The translations under genes were made by a program, and so were the position numbers. DNA of 64,000 nt from Protonemura montana. Taxonomy: Eukaryota > Arthropoda > Insecta > Plecoptera > Nemouridae. The stretch is from contig OX387603.1 in assembly GCA_947568835.1 (NCBI GenBank), forward strand, positions 2,501-66,500, in the 5' to 3' direction. The notes below the pieces were generated by a model. It was not told where the DNA came from and did not search any database. It saw only the letters and a list, made by a program, of their open reading frames with translations. Within the stretch, counting starts at the first letter, position 1; each line of letters starts with the position of its first letter. This document shows positions 20,314 through 33,660 of the stretch, piece after piece.

Positions 20314-23300
20314 ACATGACCGTTTATTTTTGAGAAAGGTAAGTTGGAGGGATGAAAGTCAAGCAACACTTCGTTGGGTCAGGTTTAGGGTGGCTGACCA
20401 CCATACACTTGACCCGTTTTACTTGGGAGAGAGGTTGGAGGGTGAAAGTTAAGTAGCACTGCGCTGGTTCAGGTATTGGATGGGTAAATATCTAATACAT
20501 GACCAGTTTTGTTTGGGAGAGAGGTTGGAGGGATGCAAGTTAAGCAACACTACGCTGGGTCAGGTATTGGATGGGTAACCGCCAGACCAGTTCTGTACGG
20601 GAGAGAGGTTGGAGGGATGAAAGTAAAGCAACACTGCGCTGGGTCAGGTATAGGATGGGTGACCATCATACACATGTCCAGTCCTATTTAGGAGAGGTTG
20701 GAGGGATGCAAGTTAGGCAACACTACGCTGGGTCAGGTATTGGATGGGTAACCGCCAGACCAGTTCTGTACGGGAGAGAGGTTGGAGGGATAAAAGTTAT
20801 GCAACACTGCGCCGAGTCTGGTATTAGATGGGTGAACATCTTACACATGATCAGTTCTGTTCGGGAGAGAAGTTGGAGGGATAAAAGTAAAGCAGCACTG
20901 TTCTCGGTCAGGTTTTGGATAGATAACCATCATACACATGACAATTTCTTTTTGGGAGAGAGGTAAGTTGGAGGGATGAAAGTCATGCAACACTGCGTTA
21001 GCTCAGGAATTGGATGGGGGACCATCAAACACACGACTGTTCTATTTGGGAGAGAGGTTAGTTGGAGGGATGAAAGTCAAGGAACACTGCGCATGGTCAG
21101 GTATAAGATGGGTGACCATCATATACATGTCCAGTCCTATTTGGGAGAGGTTGGAGGAACGAAAGTTAAGCAACACTACGCTGGATCAAGTATTGGATGG
21201 GTAACCGCCAGACCGGTTCTGTACGGGAGAGAGGTTGGAGGGTTGAAAGTAAAGCAACACTGCGCTGAGTCGGGTATTAGATGGGTGACCATCATACACA
21301 TGATAAGTTCAATTCAGGAGAGAGGTTGGAGGGATGCAAATTAAGCAACACTGCGCTGAGACGGGAATTGGATGGGTGACCATCACACAAATGACCAGTT
21401 CTGTTAGGGAGAGAGGTTGGAGGGATGCAAGTTAAGCAACACTACGCTGGGTCAAGTATTGAATGGGTAACCGCCAGACCGGTTCTGTACGGGAGAGAGT
21501 TTGGAGGGTTTAAAGTAAAGCAACACTGCGCTGAGTCAGGTATTGGATGGGTGACCATCACACATACCATCAGCTCTATTCGGGAGAGACGTTGGAAGGA
21601 TGCAAGTTGAGCAACACTACGCTGGGTCATGTGTTGGATGGGTAACCGCCAGACCAGTTCTATACGGGAGAGAGGTTGGAGGGATGAAAGTTAAGCAACA
21701 CTGCGCTGGGTCAGGTATTGGATGGATGACCATCATACACATAAGCAATTCTGTCCGGAGGAGAGGTTGGAGGGATGAAAATAAAGCAACACTGTTCTGG
21801 GTCAGGTTTTAAATGGATGACCATCATACACATGACCATTTCTTTTAGGGAGAGAGGTTAGTTGGAGGGATGAAAGTCAAGGAACACTGCGCATGGTCAG
21901 GTATAAGATGGGTGACCATCAGATACATGTCCAGTCCTATTTGGGAGAGGTTGGAGGAACGAAAGTTAAGCAACACTGCGCTGGGTCAGGTATTGGATGG
22001 GTGACCATAATTCACATTACCAGTTCTGTTCGTGAGAGAGATTGGAGGGATGAAAGTTAAGGAACACAGTGCTGGGTCAGGCATAAGATGAGTGACCATC
22101 GAACACACGGCCAGTTCTGTTCAGGAGAGAGGTTGGAGGGATGAAAGTATTGCAACACTGCGCTGAGTCCGGTATTAGATGGGTGACCATCATACACATG
22201 ATCAGTTCTGTTCGGGAAAAGGGTTGGAGGGATGAAAGTAAATAACACTGTTCTCGGTCAGGTTTTGGATGGATAACCATCATACACATGACCATTTATT
22301 TTTGAGAGAGGTAAGTTGGAGGGATGAAAGTCAAGCAACACTTCGTTGGGTCAGGTTTAGGGTGGCTGACCACCATACACTTGACCCGTTTTATTTGGGA
22401 GAGAGGTTGGAGGGTGAAAGTTAAGCAGCACTGCGCTGGTTCAGGTATTGGATGGGTGAATATCAAATACATGACCAGTTTTGTTTGGGAGAGAGGTTGG
22501 AGGGATGCAAGTTAAGCAACACTACGCTGGGTCAGGTATTGGATGGGTAACCGCCAGACCAGTTCTGTACGGGAGAGAGGTTGGAGGGATGAAAGTAAAG
22601 CAACACTGCGCTGGGTCAGGTTAGGAATGGGTGACCATCATACACATGTCCAGTCCTATTTAGGAGAGGTTGGAGGGATGCAAGTTAGGCAACACTACGC
22701 TTGGTCAGGTATTGGATGGGTAACCGCCAGACCAGTTCTGTACGGGAGAGAGGTTGGAGAGATAAAAGTTATGCAACACTGCGCTGAGTCAGGTATTAGA
22801 TGGGTGAACATCTTACACATGATCAGTTCTGTTTGGGAGAGAGGTTGGAGGGATAAAAGTAAAGCAACACTGTTCTCGGTCAGGTTTTGGATGGATAACC
22901 ATCATACACAAGACAATTTCCTTTTGGGAGAGAGGTAAGTTGGAGGGATGAAAGTCATGCAACACTGCGTTAGCTCAGGAATTGGATGGGGGACCATCAA
23001 ACACACGACTAGTTCTATTTGGGAGAGAGGTTGGAGGGATGAAAGTTAAGCAACACTGTTCTGGGTCTGGTATTGGATGGATAACTATTATACACATAAC
23101 CAGTTCTGTTCGGGAGAGAGGTTGGATGGATGAATGTTAAACACTGTGCTGGGTCAGGTATTGGATTGGTGGCCATCACACATACCATCAGCTCTATTCG
23201 GGAGAGAGGTTGGAGGGATGCAAGTTGAGCAACACTACGCTGGGTCAGGTGTTGGATGGGTAACCGCCAGACCAGTTCTATACGGGAGAGAGGTTGGAGG

Positions 23301-24765
23301 GATGATAGTTAAGCAACACTGCGCTGGGTAAGGTATTGGATAGGTGACCATCATACACATGACCAATTCCGTGCGGGAGAGGTTGGAGGGCCCCAAGTTA
23401 AACAACACTACGCTGGGTCAGGTATTGGATTGGTAACCGTCAGACCAGTTCTGTACGGGAGAGATTGGCAGAATGAAAGTTAATCAATCCTGCGCTGGGT
23501 CAGGTATTGGATGGATGACCATAATACACATAAGCAGTTCTGTCCGGAGGAGAGGTTGGAGGGATGAAAGTAAAGCAACAGTGCGCTGGGCCAGGTATTG
23601 GATGGGTACCTGCTAGACCAGTTCTGTACGGGAGAGAGGTTGGAGGGATGAAAGTAAAGCAACACTGCGCTGGATTAGGTAATGGATGGGTGACTATCAT
23701 ATACATGACCAATTCTGTTCGGGAGAGAGGTTGGAGGGGTGCAAGTAAAGCATGATTGAGCTGGGCAGATATTTAGGATGGGTGACCATCATACACATGA
23801 CCAGTTCTGTTCGGGGGAGAGGTTGGAGTGATGAAAGTTAAGCAAGACTGCGTCGGGTCAGGTATAAGATGGGTGACCAGCATACACATGACCAGTTCTG
23901 TTCGGGAGAGAGGTTGGAGGGATGATAGTTAAGCAACACTGCGCTGGGTCAAGTATTGGATGGGGGACTACATACACATGACCAGTTCTGTTCGGGAGAG
24001 AGGTTGGATGGAAGAAAGTTGAGGAACACTGCACAGGGTCAGGTATTGGATTACACATACCATCAGCTCTATTTGGGAGACAGGTTGGAGCGATGCAAGT
24101 TAAGCAACACTACGCTGGATCAGGTATTGGATGGGTAACCGCCGGACCAGTTCTGTACGGGAGAGAGGTTGGAGGGAACAAAAGTTATGCAACACTGCGC
24201 TGAGTCAGGTATTAGATGGGTGAACATCTTACACATGATCAGTTCTGTTTGGGAGAGAGGTTGGAGGGATAAAAGTAAAGCAACACTGTTCTCGGTCAGG
24301 TTTTGGATGGATAACCATCATACACAAGACAATTTCCTTTTGGGAGAGAGGTAAGTTGGAGGGATGAAAGTCATGCAACACTGCGTTAGCTCAGGAATTG
24401 GATGGGGGACCATCAAACACACGACTAGTTCTATTTGGGAGAGAGGTTGGATGGAAGAAAGTTGAGGAACACTGCACAGGGTCAGGTATTGGATCACACA
24501 TACCATCAGCTCTATTTGGGAGACAGGTTGGAGGGATGCAAGTTTAGCAACACTACGCTGGATCAGGTATTGGATGGGTAACCGCCGGACCAGTTCTGTA
24601 CGGGAGAGAGGTTGGAGGGATAAAAGTTTAGCAACACTGCGCTGAGTCAGGTATTGGATTGATGGCTATAATACAAACATTGCCAGTTCTGTACGGGAGA
24701 GAGGTTGGATGGATGAATGTTAAGCAACACTGAGCTGGGTCAGGTATTGGATGGGTGACTACGGA
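20314..24765 (+). repeat. 5S rRNA-like satellite G, array 2
   Basis: The largest array, about 50 units. Blocks of several units recur inside it (for example 20509-20960 with 22497-22930 and 24170-24355), showing amplification in multi-unit steps. Both the 85-bp and 92-bp unit types occur, plus a longer variant with GAGGTTAGTTGGAGGGATG. Confidence 0.8.
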
Positions 24766-24910
24766 ATGGTTTGGTGAAGTGTATACACCGGTCCTCGTGA
24801 AATCATCGAGGTTAAAGAGGCGTGAAGCTAAAAAATGTATGTTTTTTTTGTTTAACATTGGTTGCATTTAACATTGGCTCAGTTCTTTCAGATTCACTAC
24901 GATCATACGT
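24766..24910. other. Short unmatched spacer between array 2 and module A copy 3
   Basis: About 145 bp not found at the other G-A junctions, which share AACACTGGCGTCGTGTGGGG. It contains an oligo-T run and GGTCCTCGTGAAATCATCGAGG. I see no gene. It may be a small insertion or an older state of the junction. Confidence 0.45.
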
Positions 24911-25480
24911 GTGGGGCATGAAATGAGTGTATAAAGTATTTGCACGTACCTCGTCTTCAAGCAGCTGGCAGCGACACCAACTGTTGATATCTTCCCCTAA
25001 CACAGGGGGTATTCGCTACGCTCCCAGCTGTCTGGTTATCACCAACACCCCCCCTCCCCCTCGCTCCTTCAGCAGCGTCACGTGGCTGCCATTGTTGACT
25101 CCCCTGCATCCTGCGTCCAGCGTCCTGCGTCCTGCGTCCAGCGGCCAGCAATCACGGCACTTGAAACTTTCACGGAGCACTTTGTCCTGCACTTAGTCCT
25201 GCACTTTGTCCTGCACTTTGTCCTTCATTTTGTCCATCACTTGCCGGTAACTTTCCGACCACTTTACACTTGTCACACTATCGCAGCACTTTCAGCGACT
25301 GCTTTTTAGACACTGCCCTGCAAGGAAAGTTTAAGACAGCGTTAGCTTATGTTGTAAGTTAGGCGCTTGAAAATACCTCTTATCGTCTCAGATGCAGGAA
25401 AAAGCTGCTGACTCACTCAGTGTGATCTTACGAGGGGGAGGATGCGGGATACAGACTTTAACTAACCAAAACTAACTCAA
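24911..25480. repeat. Subtelomeric module A, copy 3
   Basis: Module A with a short 12-bp minisatellite (about 25170-25240) and the tail that resembles copy 1 rather than the H-containing copies 2 and 4. Confidence 0.75.
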
Positions 25481-25830
25481 ATAACCTGGATAGAACATGA
25501 GATCCAGCCAGCTTATCGCAAATAAAATAGACAGAGCATAGGATACAGGCAGCTGATCTCAAATTACCTGAATGGAGCATAAGATCAAATCAGCTTATCT
25601 CTAATAATATGCATGGCATAGGATACAGTCAGCTGATCTCAAAAAACCTGGATGGAGCATAGGGTCCAGCCAGCTGGGCACTAATATCCTGGAAAGAGCA
25701 TTGGATCTAGTCAGCTGATCTAAAATAATCTAGATAGAGCATAGGGTCGAGCCAGCTGATCTCAATAACCTAAATAGAGCATAGGATCCAGCGAGCTGAT
25801 CTCAAATGACCTGGACAGAGCATGAGTTTC
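25481..25830. repeat. Satellite B, 41-bp units, array 3
   Basis: The shortest and most degenerate B array, about eight units, leading into module C as array 1 does. Confidence 0.75.
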
Positions 25831-27360
25831 AGCCAGTAAAACAGATGGGATTGTTCAGATGATTTTAAATATACGATTGTAAAATTGACAAAGAAAACTC
25901 ACCACGTGGTTCAGTAGTAGATCCAGCTCGATGACAGGATGTTGTCTCCCAGATCTCCCAGATCGATGACAGGATGTTGTCTCCAAGATCTCCCAGCTTT
26001 CATTGACTGCTGTCTCTCAACCTTGAAGTCCACCCTGCAATGAAACAACGTTATTATTTACACAGTCAGGTGCCTCAGAGTGGACCACGGCCAGGACAAG
26101 GGAGGCATCCAACTGGCCGTGGCAACATAAATTGTCTTGCAATGCCCTCAGTATTTTATCTTTAGGAACACTAATAATCTCTCATAATTTGGTGCCCGAA
26201 TGGGGAATCGAACCCTGATCTCCACACGTGGTTATAATCTTCTAAAGAGTTACACATATTTGAGAGAGTAGCTGTGTTCATGATACTGCAATACTAGCCC
26301 AATGCAAGCGACGAGGGAGAGAGAATTTGTTGAATAAATAACTTGATATTTGAGTTGATTGTACACTGCAGTTGTCAAGTGAACCACGAGGTATTTGACC
26401 CTGCTAGGGTAGACTAACCTGGTAATAAAATTAAATGTCAACGCCCGCAAGTTGCAGATAGTGAACTTAATTCTAGCCGTTAGAGCGAACATGATGATAC
26501 CAGCCGGAATATTGTTTTACACAAACGATTGATTTTATTAGTTGAGGCATTGCTATCCACTGACCATTCATTCACTAACAATTGGATCTAAGCTTCCATA
26601 TCCATTTGAATAAACAAGGAGTAGCAGAATGAAATCACGGAACATTCCTCATAGATAATAAGAACTATAAACTAGAACAAGATCTTTGCTGTAAATCAAA
26701 CTAATCAAGAGATGACAAGCTTCATACAAGATCACACACGTGTTGGTCTATGCATGATGCTATCATGAACTAGACACACTATCTTTGTTAGTATCAACAG
26801 GTGAGTTAATTCTGATTTATTAAAATGTCTGGCAAATGATTCTCCTTCGAATGAGAGCAGACGTGTGATAGTATTGCTACTTAATACACGAGACTTGTCT
26901 GGTGGTCCGAGGCATGTCGGTACATACTTTACATGGCAAGCACTGAACACGAGCAACGATACAAGTACTGAATTACTACACATGTCCTCGTGGTCATACT
27001 AATTTATTCGCGAATAAAATGTATCCCCTGTGCTCGGCTGGTAATAATATCGAGTTAAATAGCGCCATGCAATGAAACCACGCTTTATATTAAACTCAGT
27101 GCACGAGTAGAAGTAAAGCTTTAAAGAAGATGTTGGTTTGTGAAATTAGTCTTACCGTTGGTTACAGCTATGTGAGCGACCCTTCCCTTCCCGCGCGTAG
27201 CAAACTAGTCCCAGTGTTCTCGATCGTTCTAAAACGTTGTTACACTACGTGCTACACTAGCGCAGCGGCGAGTGTTTCTCGTACTGTCATAGTTGTAAAG
27301 AGCGCCAAGAGAGTGCGCTCGCGGCCCTGAAAACAAGCCATAGAAGCTTCTCAAAATAAG
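25831..27360. repeat. C-D-E unit, single copy at 25.8 kb
   Basis: One copy only. It has a longer C segment than the first three copies, with an extra part (ACATAAATTGTCTTGCAATG) before the tRNA-like 3' half. The E part is the rearranged type. No gene is supported. Confidence 0.75.
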
Positions 27361-27897
27361 GCGGCAATAATAAGGCATGAACAAATCATAAAATTTAACC
27401 CATTCCACAGTTTCTGCATAAATATATAATTATTATAACCACGACAAACACGATTATACAATCGTTCAAACACATTGGAGTCTCTTCTGAAAGTTCCTCA
27501 TTACATCCAAAAACACTCGACGTTGTTATGAATGGGAATAATCAAGCGACGTCTTCAATTCTCGTAAGCTTACCTACCTGAGTGAGGTGGATGCAATTCG
27601 ACATGCCTAGAGGTTGAAGGGATAAGAATAAAACCACACTGCGCAGGGTCAGGTCATAGTCACCCATCCAATACCTGACCCAGTGCAGTGTTGGTAACTT
27701 CCATCCCCCCCAACCTCTCTCCCGATCTGGTCATGTGTTTGATGGTCACCCATCCATTGATGGCCCAGCGCAGTGTTGCTTAACTTTCATCCCTCCAACC
27801 TCTTTCCCGAACAGAACAAGTCATGGGTACGATGGTCACCCATCCAATACCTGAACTAGCGCAGTGTTGCTTAACTCACTGATCATCAGATCAACAC

Positions 27898-27969
27898 GAT
27901 CTGAACCCACGCCCTCCGAGGAGGACTGCGACCTGAACGCAGCGCCTTAGACCGCTCGGCCATCCTGAC
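27898..27969 (-). pseudogene. tRNA-Leu (CAG) fragment, copy 2
   Basis: Same as copy 1: complete D arm, CAG anticodon arm, variable arm and box B; 3' acceptor strand replaced, followed by minus-strand 5S-like units. Confidence 0.8.
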
Positions 27970-28171
27970 TTAATGGTGATGTGATATATAATTTTGTACA
28001 ATCACTGTCCAGATATGTAGAAATAGAAATGAGTGTCTAATTTAGAACCAGCAGCATAGCGAATGTGCTTTCAAAAAAGGGCAAATAAAAAATATATATG
28101 ATTTTATAGGAAATAAAAAGTAGCCTCGTTGATGTATGCAATATTGCAAGAGAAAATAAAATTCAAAAAGT

Positions 28172-28242
28172 TGCATTGGCTGGGAATCGAACCCGGGCCG
28201 CCCGCGTGGCAGGCGAGCATTCTACCACTGAACCACCGCTGC
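28172..28242 (-). tRNA. tRNA-Gly (GCC)-like gene, copy 2
   Basis: 71 nt, loop CTGCCAC with anticodon GCC. The acceptor stem still shows two mismatches (GCAGCGG against CCAATGC). A and B boxes and a downstream T5 terminator are intact, so it could be transcribed. The acceptor mismatches make efficient function doubtful. Confidence 0.78.
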
Positions 28243-28721
28243 AGATATAAGGTTTTCAGGCAGTAACTCATCTTACCAGTTGGGATTATTTCCTCTGACT
28301 GATAGGGACACTGACCAATCTAATCTAAATAATAATTAAAGTACTATTTTTGCAGTGTTTTTTTATTTTCTGGCATTTCCACTAAGGAGCTTAAACCAGC
28401 AAGCGTATGATGGACAGGAAGCTAGACTGGAAAGTTTATTGATTGAAGTTCATTGATTATTGTTGATCCACAAATAACAGAGTTTGATTTGGTTTGATCG
28501 CGGCTCAAGTTTTTACAGATTCACTTTATGATAATATTCTAGCATAACATGTTTCCAGGGTTCAAACCAGCGCCTACTCACAACACGCATCGCGTTGTTT
28601 GCTTTGTTATTGCTTGAATAAATCTGAAACCCTTTCAAATCACTGCATGCCTTGACTTGCAAAGCTCTTTACTAGCGTCAAGTACTTGCTTCTACCATAA
28701 AGAAAGACTTAGGTTAGGTTT

Positions 28722-28905
28722 CAAGGTATCTGGTTAAAAGGTATCTGGTATAAAGGTACCTGGTATAAAGGTATCTGGTATAAATGTATCTGGTATAAAT
28801 GTATCTGGTATAAATGTATCTGGTATAAAGGTATCTGGTATAAAGGTATCTGCTATAAAGGTATCTGGTATAAATGTATCTGGTATAAAGGTATCTGGTA
28901 TATCG
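28722..28905. repeat. 15-bp minisatellite in module F, copy 2
   Basis: About 12 units of GGTATCTGGTATAAA with G/T variants; shorter than in copy 1. Confidence 0.85.
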
Positions 28906-30290
28906 GCACTGGGGTTTGACAGAAAGCTTAGAGCATGACGGATGGTGGCGGCGCTAGTTGTAGCAAACCGCTGTACGTGCCGCGGAGTTGGAAAAATCCG
29001 TAGTGCATGTGACTTTCGTAAACGCGCTAGTAGCTTAGAGAAAAGAATACGGGTTAGGTAGAGCTTTACAGTCTGTGTTAAAGTTCCTGCCAACTTTTTG
29101 GACCTTCTTAGGAACCACACCATGATCGCAGCAGTCGTTTGGGGTGCCAGCAGCTAGCGATTGCGGGATTTTAGTGGCACTGCCTAGGAACTCCATGAAT
29201 ACCTTACCGACTCGGCTCAGGCTGTCAGAAAATGCGGAATTTGTGAGCCTGTCGGCGGGATCGCGATTGACAGGTAGCGAAAAGGGTGTGTTATTTTTAG
29301 AAGCGGGTAGCAACCAATCTGTTCACCAGTTCCACAAAACCACATGCGTGAGACGATACCAAATGTTTACATGGACTCTGTGAATTGAAACAAGGAAATC
29401 CATTTCATCCTTGTCGATGGTTACTTTTAATCTTAAGAGAAATTAACCATCAGGCTCATTTAGGTTCTTTACTTGTATGCTATAAAAGTGGAATTTAATC
29501 TTTGACTGCGGTATTTTCTTTCTGCAACTAATTGTTTAAAAAAAAATCGAAATCTGAAAAATGTTGGTAGGATTCTGGATAACGTTTTATTTTTAAGTTT
29601 TATGCTTTAAAATATACAATCAACAGAAATAATGGCGGTAATTAACTTTGTAAGTGAAAATGACGATCGACAGCCCGGTTAGTGGAAAAGAATATACCTA
29701 ATGACATTCTAGGCCCAGATTTAGCGATTTGACATAATTTCTCACCCAACAATTTCAATGTGACACGGTCATGTTCGTGAATGCATGGTATGAGAGACTT
29801 ACAGCGAATTCAAGCGGCACAAAGTGTTTTTATAAAAAATATCCGCAGAGAACTATGTCTGTATTGGACTGCTAGATGGTATTACAATTTAATTCAGTAG
29901 TAATCATTTTTTCTCCCCCCCCCACCCCCCAAACTTTAGCAGCTGACTATATTTGGCGCATTTTCACATGGAAAATCGTGTAGGAGTGATAGATGATGCA
30001 GAGTTTAACGTGTCATACTCGTGAAAACTTACGCGATTTTTGTGGGTTCGTGAATGGCCGAAACTGACTTTGATCATGTCTACGCGGCAATGTTAAAGTA
30101 AGCATATAAAGAACAGGGGTTATTTTTCAAGAAAAAGGAAGAGACACTATCAGACAGAAAATTGAAGAAAAATGAAGATTCATCAAGCCTCAAGGTAAGC
30201 ATTCCACTTTGTTTTCATTCACAATCACCTTCAATATGCACCATTCGCAATACACACCCGGCCAATGCTAAAAGGGTACTACATTACTAC

Positions 30291-33200
30291 ATTTTCGACA
30301 TTCCTAGAGGTCGAAGGGATAAGAATAAAACCACGCTGCGCTGGGTCACCGTATTGCATGGGTGACTATCATACACATGACCAATTCTGTTCGGGAGAGA
30401 GGTTGGAGGGATGAAAGTTAAGCAACACTGAGCTGGGTCAGGTATTGGATAGGTGACCATCATACACATGACCAATTACGTTCGGCAGAGGTTGGAGGGC
30501 TGCAAGTTAAGCAACACTACGCTGGGTCAGGTATTGGATGGGTAACCGTCAGACCAGTTCTGTACGGGAGAGGTTGGCAGAATGAAAGTTAATCAACCCT
30601 GCGCTAGGTCATGTTTTGAATGGATAACCATCATACACATGACCATTTCTTTTAGGGAGAGAGGTTAGTTGGAGGGATGAAAGTCAAGAAACACTGCGCT
30701 GGGTCAGGTATAGGATGGGTGACCATCATACACATGTCCAGTCTTATTTGGGAGAGGTTGGAGGAATGAAAGTTAAGCAACACTGCGCTGGGCCAGGTAT
30801 TGGATGGGTACCTGCTAGACCAGTTCTGTGTTGGAGGGATGAAAGTCAATAACACTGTTCTCGGTCAGGTTTTGAATGGATGACCATCATACACATGACC
30901 ATTTCTTTTAGGGAGAGAGGTTAGTTGGAGGGATGAAAGTCAAGGAACACTGCGCATGGTCAGGTATAAGATGGGTGACCATTATATACATGTCCAGTCC
31001 TATTTGGGAGAGGTTGGAGGAACGAAAGTTAAGCAACACTGCGCTGGGTCAGGTATTGGATGGGTGACCTTAATTCACATTACCAGTTCTGTTCATGAGA
31101 GAGATTGGAGGGATGAAAGTTAAGGAACACAGTGCTGGGTCAAGCATAGGATGGGTGACTATCAAACAAACGACCAGTTTTATTTGGGAGAGAGGTTGGA
31201 GGGATGAAAGTTAAGCAACACTGCGCTGGGTCAGGTATTGGATAGGTGACCATCATACACATGACCAATTCCGTTCGGGAGAGGTTGGAGGGCTGCAAGT
31301 CAAGCAACACTACGCTGGGTCAGGTATTGGATGGGTGACTATCAAACATATGACCAGTTTTGTTTGGGAGAGAGGTTTGAGGGATGCAAGTTAAGCAACA
31401 CTACGCTGGGTCAAGTATTGGATGGGTAACCGCCAGACCGGTTCTGTACGGGAGAGAGGTTGGAGGGTTGAAAGTAAAGCAACACTGCGCTGAGTCGGGT
31501 ATTGGATGGGTGACCATCACACATACCATCAGCTCTATTTGGGAGAGACGTTGGAGGGATGCAAGTTGAGCAACACTACGCTGGGTCAGGTGTTGGATGG
31601 GTAACCGCCAGACCAGTTCTATACGGGAGAGAGGTTGGAGGGATGAAAGTTAAGCAACACTGCGCTGGGTCAGGTATTGGATGGATGACCATCATACACA
31701 TAAGCAATTCTGTCCGGAGGAGAGGTTGGAGGGATGAAAGTAAAGCAACACTGCGCTGGGCCAGGTATTGGATTGGTACCTGCTAGACCAGTTCTGTACG
31801 GGAGAGAGGTTGGAGGGATGAAAATAAAGCAACACTGTTCTGGGTCAGGTTTTGAATGGATGACCATCATACACATGACCATTTCTGTTAGGGAGAGAGG
31901 TTAGTTGGAGGGATGAAAGTCAAGGAACACTGCGCATGGTCAGGTATTAGATGGGTGACCATCAAATACATGTCCAGTCCTATTTGGGAGAGGTTGGAGG
32001 AACGAAATTTAAGCAACACTGCGCTGGGTCAGGTATTGGATGGGTGACCATAATTCACATTACCAGTTCTGTTCGTGAGAGAGATTGGAGGGATAAAAGT
32101 TAAGGAACACAGTGCTGGGTCAGGCATAGGATGGTTGACCATCGAACACACGGCCAGTTCTGTTCAGGAGAGAGGTTGGAGAGATGAAAGTATTGCAACA
32201 CTGCGCTGAGTCCGGTATTAGATGGGTGACCATCATACAAATGATCAGTTCTTTTTGGGAAAAGGGTTGGAGGGATGAAAGTAAATAACACTGTTCTCGG
32301 TCAGGTTTTGGATGGATAACCATCATACACATGACCATTTATTTTTGAGAGAGGTAAGTTGGAGGGATGAAAGTCAAGCAACACTTTGTTGGGTCAGGTT
32401 TAGGGTGGCTGACCACCATACACTTGACCCGTTTTACTTGGGAGAGAGGTTGGAGGGTGAAAGTTAAGCAGCACTGCGCTGGTTCAGGTATTGGATGGGT
32501 GAATATCAAATACATGACCAGTTTTGTTTGGGAGAGAGGTTGGAGGGATGCAAGTTAAGCAACACTACGCTGGGTCAGGTATTGGATAAGTAACCGCCAG
32601 ACCAGTTCTGTACGGGAGAGAGGTTGGAGGGATGAAAGTAAAGCAACACTGCGCTGGGTCAGGTATAGGATAGGTGACCATCATACACATGTCCAGTCCT
32701 ATTTAGGAGAGGTTGGAGGGATGCAAGTTAGGCAACACTACGCTGGGTCAGGTATTGGATGGGTGACCATCATACACATGACCAGTTCTGTACGGGAGAG
32801 AGGTTGGAGGGATGCAAGTTAAGCAACACTCCGCTGAGTCAGGCATTGGATGGGTACCTGCTAGACCAGTTCTGTACGGGAGAAAGGTTGGAGGGATGAA
32901 AGTAAAGCAACACTGCGCTGGATTAGATAATGGATGGGTGACCATCATACACATGAATAGTTATTTTCGGGAGAGAGGTTGGAGGGATGCAAGTTAAGCA
33001 ACACTGCACAGAGTCGGGTATTGAATAGGTACACATCATTCACATGACCAGTTCATTTTGGGAGATAGGTTGGAGGGATGAAAGTAAGGCAACACTGCGC
33101 TGGATCAGGTAATGGATGGGTGACCACCATACACTTGACCCGTTTTACTTGGGAGAGAGGTTGGAGGGTGAAAGTTAAGCAGCACTGCGCTGGATCAGGT

Positions 33201-33362
33201 AATGGATGGGTGACCATCATACACATGACCATTTCTATTCGGGAGAGAGGTTGGAGGGATGCAAGTTTAGCAACACTACGCTGGGTCAGGTATTGGATGG
33301 GTAACCGCCAGACCAGTTCTGAACGGGAGAGAGGTTGGAGGGATAAAAGAAAAGCAACACTG
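30291..33362 (+). repeat. 5S rRNA-like satellite G, array 3
   Basis: About 34 units of the same two types. It starts with the variant head GACATTCCTAGAGGTCGAAG found at the start of arrays 1 and 4, and it ends at the same G-A junction as array 1. Confidence 0.8.
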
Positions 33363-33660
33363 GCGTCGTGTGGGGCATGAAATGAGTGTATAAAGTATTT
33401 GCACGTACCTCGTCTTCAAGCAGCTGGCAGCGACACCAACTGTTGATATCTTCCCCTAACACAGGGGGTGTTAGCTATGCTCCCAGCTGTCTGGTTATCA
33501 CCAACACCCCCCCTCCGCCTCGCTCCTTCAGCAGCGTCACGTGGCTGCCATTGTTGACTCCCCTGCATCCTGCGTCCAGCGTCCTGCGTCCAGCGGCCAG
33601 CAATTACGGCACTTGAAACTTTCACGGAGCACTTTGTCCGACTCTTTCCCCGAGTCCCTG
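33363..33660. repeat. Subtelomeric module A, copy 4
   Basis: Nearly identical to copy 2; the two lie about 15.3 kb apart and mark the larger duplicated block. Confidence 0.8.

Larger units (their letters stand above)
27361..30290. repeat. Subtelomeric module F, copy 2
   Basis: Uninterrupted copy of F, the best empty-site reference for the insertions in copy 3. Contents are the same as in copy 1: inverted 5S-like cluster at 27600-27876, tRNA-Leu fragment, tRNA-Gly-like gene, 15-bp minisatellite and a shorter C-tract near 29917. Confidence 0.78.

Noticed and set aside
16461-24355. Dozens of overlapping 60-130 codon ORFs on both strands
   Set aside because: They follow the 85/92-bp satellite period, repeat the same peptide and appear in whatever frame a unit happens to leave open.
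28734-29123. Minus-strand ORF with IPDTF repeats, also at 49577
   Set aside because: Product of a 15-bp minisatellite; unit number differs between copies.
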